Shown here: positions 56,630 to 60,000 of the stretch, piece after piece
Numbering within the stretch: the stretch's first letter is position 1
How the letters are laid out: each line of letters starts with the position of its first letter
DNA from: Nymphaea colorata
Lineage: Eukaryota; Streptophyta; Magnoliopsida; Nymphaeales; Nymphaeaceae
Assembly (NCBI RefSeq): GCF_008831285.2
Contig: NC_045140.1
Span: 1,035,528-1,095,527 of the forward strand
Direction: 5' to 3'
DNA: 60,000 bases
Notes under the pieces: generated by a model
Databases searched by the model: none
Told to the model about the DNA's origin: nothing
What the model saw: only the letters and a program-made list of their open reading frames with translations
Translations under genes and position numbers: made by a program

Positions 56630-59244
56630 TTCAGTGTTTGAGATTTTTCCAGACATCAATCAACTTACCAACATTATTCTTGTATATGGATGGTTTCCGG
56701 TAGCTCGGTGGCACTCATCAAATATTAACAATCTCACCATGTCAAGTGTTATAAAAGCATTTCTCAAGGAATCCAAAAAGATTTGTGGAGTCATAACCAT
56801 TACCTGATCCATTCATATCCATAAGATAATCATAAGCCACAGAGTAATAACCATTAGACAATCAATTTATTGCACGATGTAAATAATGGAAACCAAAAGC
56901 CTTTTTTGTGAGTGATAAATGTTACCAGAAATTTAATTTGCAAGATATGAAATCATGTAATCATAAACCATTAGCTGATACATACATGATACAACTTACT
57001 GTATACTGATAAATCATTAAAAAAAAATACAATTCACATGGCAATATAGATGAACAGCAATTTCTAGATGAAACCAGACCAAACCATTATACATCTTGCA
57101 AACAAGAACAAATCACTGTACATCATGCAAAAGTAGGAAAATTTCCAGTCTGCATAACTGTTGAATATGAATCAAATTAAGAAGAATTCTCTGGAAAATT
57201 TTCCTGTAATTTTAGTCTTTTGTAATTCATTTGCTATTTACTTTTCAGAGTTATGCATGATAGTGGGGCAAATTTTGTTGCTTACCTTTCTTCAACAGCA
57301 TCTAATGACTGTTTCATTCAGTTCAGAAAATTACTTGCAGAAACCGATATGTACTGCAAGCTTAATTGATTGTCTCTCTATTTTATCCTCCTGGCAGGCC
57401 AAGAACCTATGTCATATGGGTGCGGGGATGATACGGGTGCGGGTATGGACATGGCAATTTTAAAAATTTTTAGATACGTGGATACGGCAAATTTTATATT
57501 CTCAAAAATGATAAAATGAAATAAAAAAAGATTAAATTAATAGTTCACTCTTACAATCTCGTAAGAAAGTTTGTTTTATCACAAAAGTGCTCAGTATTTG
57601 AAAGGATTGTTCATAGAAATAATTGGATGCATCACAAAAAAATGATAAAGTGAAAAAAAAACACATTAAATTAATAACTTTTATTTTTTGGCGTGTCCCA
57701 CCCGTGTCCCGTGTCTGGATCCAAGTTTGGAGCGGGTACTTGGGCTAAACTGCCATGTCCGTGTGTCATAGCCAAGAACCCGACAGAATATCTTCCATGC
57801 AACTAAAATCAATTTAACTCCTGCTGTCTTTGACCTTGGTGTTTTCGGTATTCGACCAAAGAGACACTACGACGGAAATGAGGCACCACTGAAAGAATGC
57901 GCAATCATTTAGTTTGATCTCAGCAAGATGGTGAAAGCACGTGATTTTGCTTTGATTCGTTATGAGGGATCAAGGAAAAGCAGAGATTTCACAGTTGGCG
58001 GCAACACTTTGGCCAGCACGTTCTAATTTGCTGGCTTGCTTTGGTATTACTACTTTTATACACAAATTAGAAAGGGTTAATTATGTGCTTTTCTTTTAAT
58101 GTCTGAATTTTTTGTGACCAAGAAAATCAAACCTGGTTGATCATTTACTGGTTCCTATTGATGACATTTGAGTTTTAAGCATTGTGGGCAGCCAAAAATC
58201 ATAAACTGTCAAACTCATTCATGAGTTTTCGACCATGGGTCACTAAAGACAGATGCAACTTATTGCAGAAACGTATGAATGCCATTAGCATAGTTATGCT
58301 TGCATACGTATGTCTATACTCCAACTCCGGTTCCCAGCATCAATGATTTTGAGATTGAATCGATTGATGTTTTCTGCAACAAAGTGAATTTGAAAAACAA
58401 TACACCATTATACATAAAGCAACAGCCTCCCCAGGTAAAAAGCAATAGTGGGAACACTGTCGGAATCAAGCATAAGACAAGCGTCTTTTGAATAGAATTT
58501 GAAGACAAAAACATCTTAAAACATTGACCTCCTTCTCGCATGCTTCCTTCTGCCAGCAACGAAAATCCCAATCATCCATGCCTTTGGCACCGTAGTATTC
58601 CTCCGCCCGCAAATCCGCCTGGGTTTTAATCACCGAGCATTGCTGCATTCCAACGCAAAAGCAGTGTGTCAAACTTGTTTCCCAATGACCCCCCTACCCC
58701 CAAAGCGAACGCCAAAAGCGCATAACTCAACACCTCTACCTACCTGGTGAACAAGATGTACAGTTGGTGCCAGGAAAATTATGATACGTTTGTCGCCTTC
58801 AGCTCTAAGCTGCCGAGCTATTTCCTTCATGAGCATGATAGCTATCATCGTCTTACCCGCCCCTGTCTCCAGCCAAACAATAGTATTGCGCCGTAATGCG
58901 GCTTCATACGCCTCCAGCTGGTAACTGAACCGGACAAGGATAGCAGAAGAATACCAAAACAATCCCGCAAGCACCATCAATGAGATGCGAACAAACAGAA
59001 CAAATTTCGTGTTAGGCGATCATAAGAAAACCAGCAAAATAAAAAAGATAAAGAGCACAGAAACTTGTAATCAGAAATAATTCAGAAGACAAGCACGCAA
59101 GGAAACAAAGGAACCATACCTTCTCATATCAGAATCCTTTAGCTTACTCGTCAGCCAGGAGCCCTCCTTTTTAGCCATTTTTGCCTCCGGCTCCTCTTTC
59201 TCATCCAAACACCTTTTGAGACGGTTCCCGTTCATCTCCTCCAT
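36611..59244 (-). CDS. DCL3: DICER-LIKE 3, 25 coding exons, 1617 residues
   Basis: Plant Dicer that cuts RDR2-made double-stranded RNA into 24-nt siRNAs for RNA-directed DNA methylation in the nucleus. Coding exons (minus, 5' to 3'): 59244-59120, 58924-58744, 58642-58529, 56803-56669, 56147-56078, 52721-52657, 52563-52435, 52363-52226, 50496-50370, 49097-48995, 48909-48717, 48629-48469, 46439-46224, 46100-45838, 43214-42940, 42799-42291, 42212-42118, 41702-41467, 41351-41142, 40964-40488, 39897-39619, 39324-38998, 38909-38753, 36959-36848, 36767-36611. All introns are GT-AG, phases match throughout, and the sum is 4854 nt with TGA at 36613-36611. DCL3 rather than DCL1/2/4: exon 3 (EEYYGAKGMDDW), the KELHG..ALSGTW segment and the C-terminus all fit DCL3. 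Weakest junction: the exon 3 donor (GTCAAT; an alternative 6 nt on keeps frame). No frameshift or stop seen. Confidence 0.94.
36960..38752 (-). other. DCL3 intron 23
   Basis: 1.79 kb between exons 23 and 24. A/T-rich; no repeat or gene recognised. Short plus-strand readings (for example 37980-38183) have no recognisable product. Confidence 0.7.
38998..39897 (-). CDS. DCL3: DCL3 exons 21-22: RNase IIIb and first dsRNA-binding domain
   Basis: Residues 1275-1476. RLEFLGDSVLDLL (E1277, D1281) and LGDLVESIAGAIL (D1371, E1374) give a full second active site. The region from HPLRELGEICGEAG to NTALEQAALVLLDQME has the alpha-beta-alpha pattern of a dsRNA-binding domain. Confidence 0.92.
39325..39618 (-). 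repeat. DCL3 intron 21 with imperfect tandem pair
   Basis: Two related units of about 120 bp (roughly 39366-39487 and 39488-39600) share the order AAAGAAAATATTA, TAGCATGC, TTGAAAAA and AAATAAA(A/T)CAAAGAAAG. Confidence 0.65.
40488..41702 (-). CDS. DCL3: DCL3 exons 18-20: RNase IIIa domain
   Basis: Residues about 967-1274. Signature ERLELLGDSVLK at 1062-1073, with acidic residues E1065 and D1069. The second acidic pair lies in SDCLEALIGAYY (D1183, E1186). The four metal-binding acids of an active RNase III site are present. Confidence 0.92.
42118..43214 (-). CDS. DCL3: DCL3 exons 15-17: platform and PAZ domain
   Basis: Residues about 674-966. Exon 15 encodes the KELHG...ALSGTW linker and platform region. 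Exons 16-17 encode the PAZ domain (FAIHTGRFYYVAELV to YFKKKYGINLHYKTQPLL), which holds the dsRNA end and sets product length. Confidence 0.88.
43215..45837 (-). other. DCL3 intron 14
   Basis: 2.6 kb. At 44400-44530 it holds a GTGTCC/GGACAC-rich piece resembling the MITE at 57.4-57.8 kb. It then has a pyrimidine tract of about 240 bp (44535-44760) that contains a (CT)n run at 44703-44741. No gene. Confidence 0.65.
44703..44741. repeat. (CT)n microsatellite
   Basis: About 40 bp of CT repeats within a longer pyrimidine tract. Confidence 0.9.
45838..46439 (-). CDS. DCL3: DCL3 exons 13-14: Dicer dimerisation domain (DUF283)
   Basis: Residues about 514-673. The stretch SLIFSYCQKLPGDKYFHPKPDF, then CTLTLPPNAAFRHLKGPPAKS and KKLVCLEACKKLHEMKALDDHLLP, is the dsRBD-like partner-binding fold typical of Dicers. 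Confidence 0.9.
46440..48468 (-). other. DCL3 intron 12
   Basis: 2.0 kb with the microsatellite-flanked element at 47013-47319 and a 42-bp tandem pair at 48104-48187 (shared word TGTTTTCTGATGCAACATTT). Open readings here are translated microsatellites. Confidence 0.7.
47013..47319. repeat. Short inverted-repeat element inside microsatellites
   Basis: (TA)n 47013-47064, (GA)n 47065-47090 and (CA)n 47091-47108. Then a 104-bp unit (47114-47217) with inverted ends AAATCCTCCAGCC / AAATCCTTCAGCC, then (GT)n 47260-47319. A relative lies at 56418-56631. Confidence 0.75.
48469..50496 (-). CDS. DCL3: DCL3 exons 9-12: helicase C-terminal domain
   Basis: Residues 320-514. Recognisable motifs are VLCMIFVERIITA (motif IV region), TTDVAEEGIDV (motif V) and QSRGRARYAD (motif VI, residues about 496-505). 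They complete the RIG-I-type helicase module. Exons 6-8 (52226-52721) encode the helical insert between the two helicase halves. Confidence 0.92.
49098..50369 (-). other. DCL3 intron 9
   Basis: 1.27 kb with (CT)n followed by (AT)n at 49867-49935 and (GT)n at 50290-50312; otherwise A/T-rich. No gene. Confidence 0.7.
50497..52225 (-). other. DCL3 intron 8
   Basis: 1.7 kb, with a small 8-bp tandem (TAAATCCG, about four units near 52064-52090). No gene recognised. Confidence 0.65.
52722..56077 (-). other. DCL3 intron 5
   Basis: 3.4 kb, the largest intron. The stretch at about 55130-55700 is rich in GGTAC/GTACC words and contains (GT)n at 55608-55628, which suggests old transposon debris. No gene. 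Confidence 0.65.
56078..59244 (-). CDS. DCL3: DCL3 exons 1-5: DExH helicase ATP-binding domain
   Basis: Residues 1-209. The start was chosen at the ATG at 59244 (MEEMNGNRLKRC). Walker A is ETGAGKT at residues 61-67, the DExH box DECH at 169-172, and the TAS motif at 201-203. This domain uses ATP while the enzyme moves along or senses dsRNA. All key helicase residues are present, so it should be active. Confidence 0.93.
56418..56631. repeat. Hairpin element inside microsatellites
   Basis: (TA)n 56418-56452, then an element starting AAATCCTTCAGCC (56474-56486), then (GT)n and (TA)n to 56628. Inside, 56492-56520 and 56533-56561 can pair as a stem of about 29 bp with a 12-base loop; the few mismatches are mostly G-U capable. 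It lies between DCL3 exons 4 and 5 (intron 4). Confidence 0.75.
56804..58528 (-). other. DCL3 intron 3
   Basis: 1.7 kb carrying the MITE at 57408-57770; otherwise no feature. Confidence 0.7.
57408..57770. mobile_element. Mutator-type MITE, 363 bp
   Basis: Flanked by a perfect 10-bp repeat GCCAAGAACC (57398-57407 and 57771-57780). The ends are imperfect inverted repeats (TATGTCATATGG at left, TATGACACACGG reading in from the right). 9-11 bp target duplications fit Mutator-like elements. Confidence 0.75.
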
Positions 59245-59256
59245 GGCTTCAAGTAC

Positions 59257-59389
59257 CTGGAACACTCTGTTCTTCACACGAACCGAGATTCTAGGGCGAG
59301 AAAAGGACTGATCTCAGAGAACTGCTTCCCCTCAGAGTTTCGGAGTAATGGAATACGACGTAACGAGCAACGACAGTTGAGATACTTAC
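59257..59389 (-). other. Probable intron in the DCL3 5' UTR
   Basis: Donor GTAAGT at 59389-59384 and acceptor TTCCAG ending at 59257, just upstream of the start codon. The joined frame stays open upstream, but it has no ATG before the stop at 59582-59584, so the upstream exon is read as 5' UTR. Based on splice consensus only. Confidence 0.55.
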
Positions 59390-60000
59390 ATCCTTCAGCA
59401 CCTGCCTTCCAGCACCGTTCGTTTCCGTCTCTTCTATCTCGTCCAAGCTCTTCTCGCGATGGTATAGTTCGGCTCCTCCGTGCTTCAACTCCAAACAGCA
59501 CCCCTTGCTTCGGTTGAACAAGAACCCGAACCTTGGAGTGAAACAGACGAGTCTCGACGGTATTGATTCCCACTCAGGGCCTCAACGACGAATTTTGGTG
59601 ATAATTGAGGTTGCTGGAGTGAGACGAGGGGTCTCCGACCGGCCGAGGGAAAAAAACGAAGACAAAGGCGGGAAAGCGTTTGCCCGCCCTTTTCTTGAGG
59701 CTCTCACAGCAGCAGGGAGAGTGGGACAGAGGAGGCGGCCGCAAACTCTTTTTAGACGTGGACAGGGGAACGTTACGGGCAATCATTGACTCATGGATCC
59801 ATTTTTGCCGTTAAAGGTCAGATTGGCCGTTGGAAGTTGGGAGGATTTCCCCTCGTGTCTTCTCTCCTTCGCCGTCATTGGAAATCATTTATACTAACCT
59901 TTTTTTCTTTTTTCCCTCCTTTTTAACTTGTCTTCAGGAGACCGTTTTCATTTTCATTTAAATGGTGAGATTTATAATATAACGGTCTGAAAAAAATGAG
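59390..60000 (-). promoter_or_regulatory. DCL3 5' UTR and upstream region
   Basis: 59390 to about 59580 is probably the first, non-coding exon. The DNA to the window end is less A/T-rich up to about 59880 and shows no gene. A clear TATA box is not evident to me. Confidence 0.45.

Noticed and set aside
59245-59581. Longer DCL3 N-terminus through the upstream open frame
   Set aside because: The frame has no ATG between the stop at 59582-59584 and the ATG at 59244; a GTG at 59277 is not a likely plant start.

Overview
The window is nuclear DNA of a flowering plant. The evidence is a complete multi-exon DICER-LIKE 3 gene, an array of secreted cystatin-like genes carrying the plant-cystatin helix motif, and a Ty1/copia element primed from initiator-Met tRNA. 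The sequence does not let me name a species or choose between monocot, eudicot and early-diverging lineages.

Left part (1 to about 36 kb): a cluster of small, intronless, secreted cystatin-like genes, with ten intact copies, one copy cut by the window edge, and at least two relicts. Order and strand: partial + (1-113), [copia insertion], + 9188, - 11814, + 13834, + 18667, - 20822, + 23984, - 26670, + 28532, + 31681, [relict - 32776], + 34082. There are two clades: MARFSS-type (all + strand) and MGRFFP-type (both strands). A segment of about 8.2 kb holding a +/-/+ triplet is directly duplicated (about 8414-16692 and 23158-31346); a third triplet (31.7-34.4 kb) has lost most of its middle gene. 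Two acidic, His-rich 132-residue copies form a convergent inverted pair (18.6-21.2 kb). All copies keep the cystatin fold signature, but the papain-contact loops (QxVxG and Pro-Trp) are missing.

At 1391-8390 a 6.99-kb copia element with a perfect 5-bp target duplication sits in DNA that is duplicated at 34.4-35.5 kb, so it landed after that duplication. Its gag-pol has an in-frame stop and is broken in RNase H by a second, reverse-oriented non-autonomous LTR element (5966-7649). A hAT-type MITE is present in both copies of the 8.2-kb duplication.

Right part (36.6-59.6 kb, minus strand): one gene, DCL3. I could assemble 25 coding exons, all with GT/AG junctions and continuous phase, giving 1617 codons plus stop. 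The order is DExH helicase, helicase C domain, Dicer dimerisation domain, PAZ, RNase IIIa, RNase IIIb and two dsRNA-binding regions. Its large introns hold microsatellites, a Mutator-type MITE and small hairpin elements. DCL3 makes the 24-nt siRNAs that silence repeats; its position next to a repeat-rich array is probably coincidence. No rRNA, tRNA or CRISPR feature was seen.
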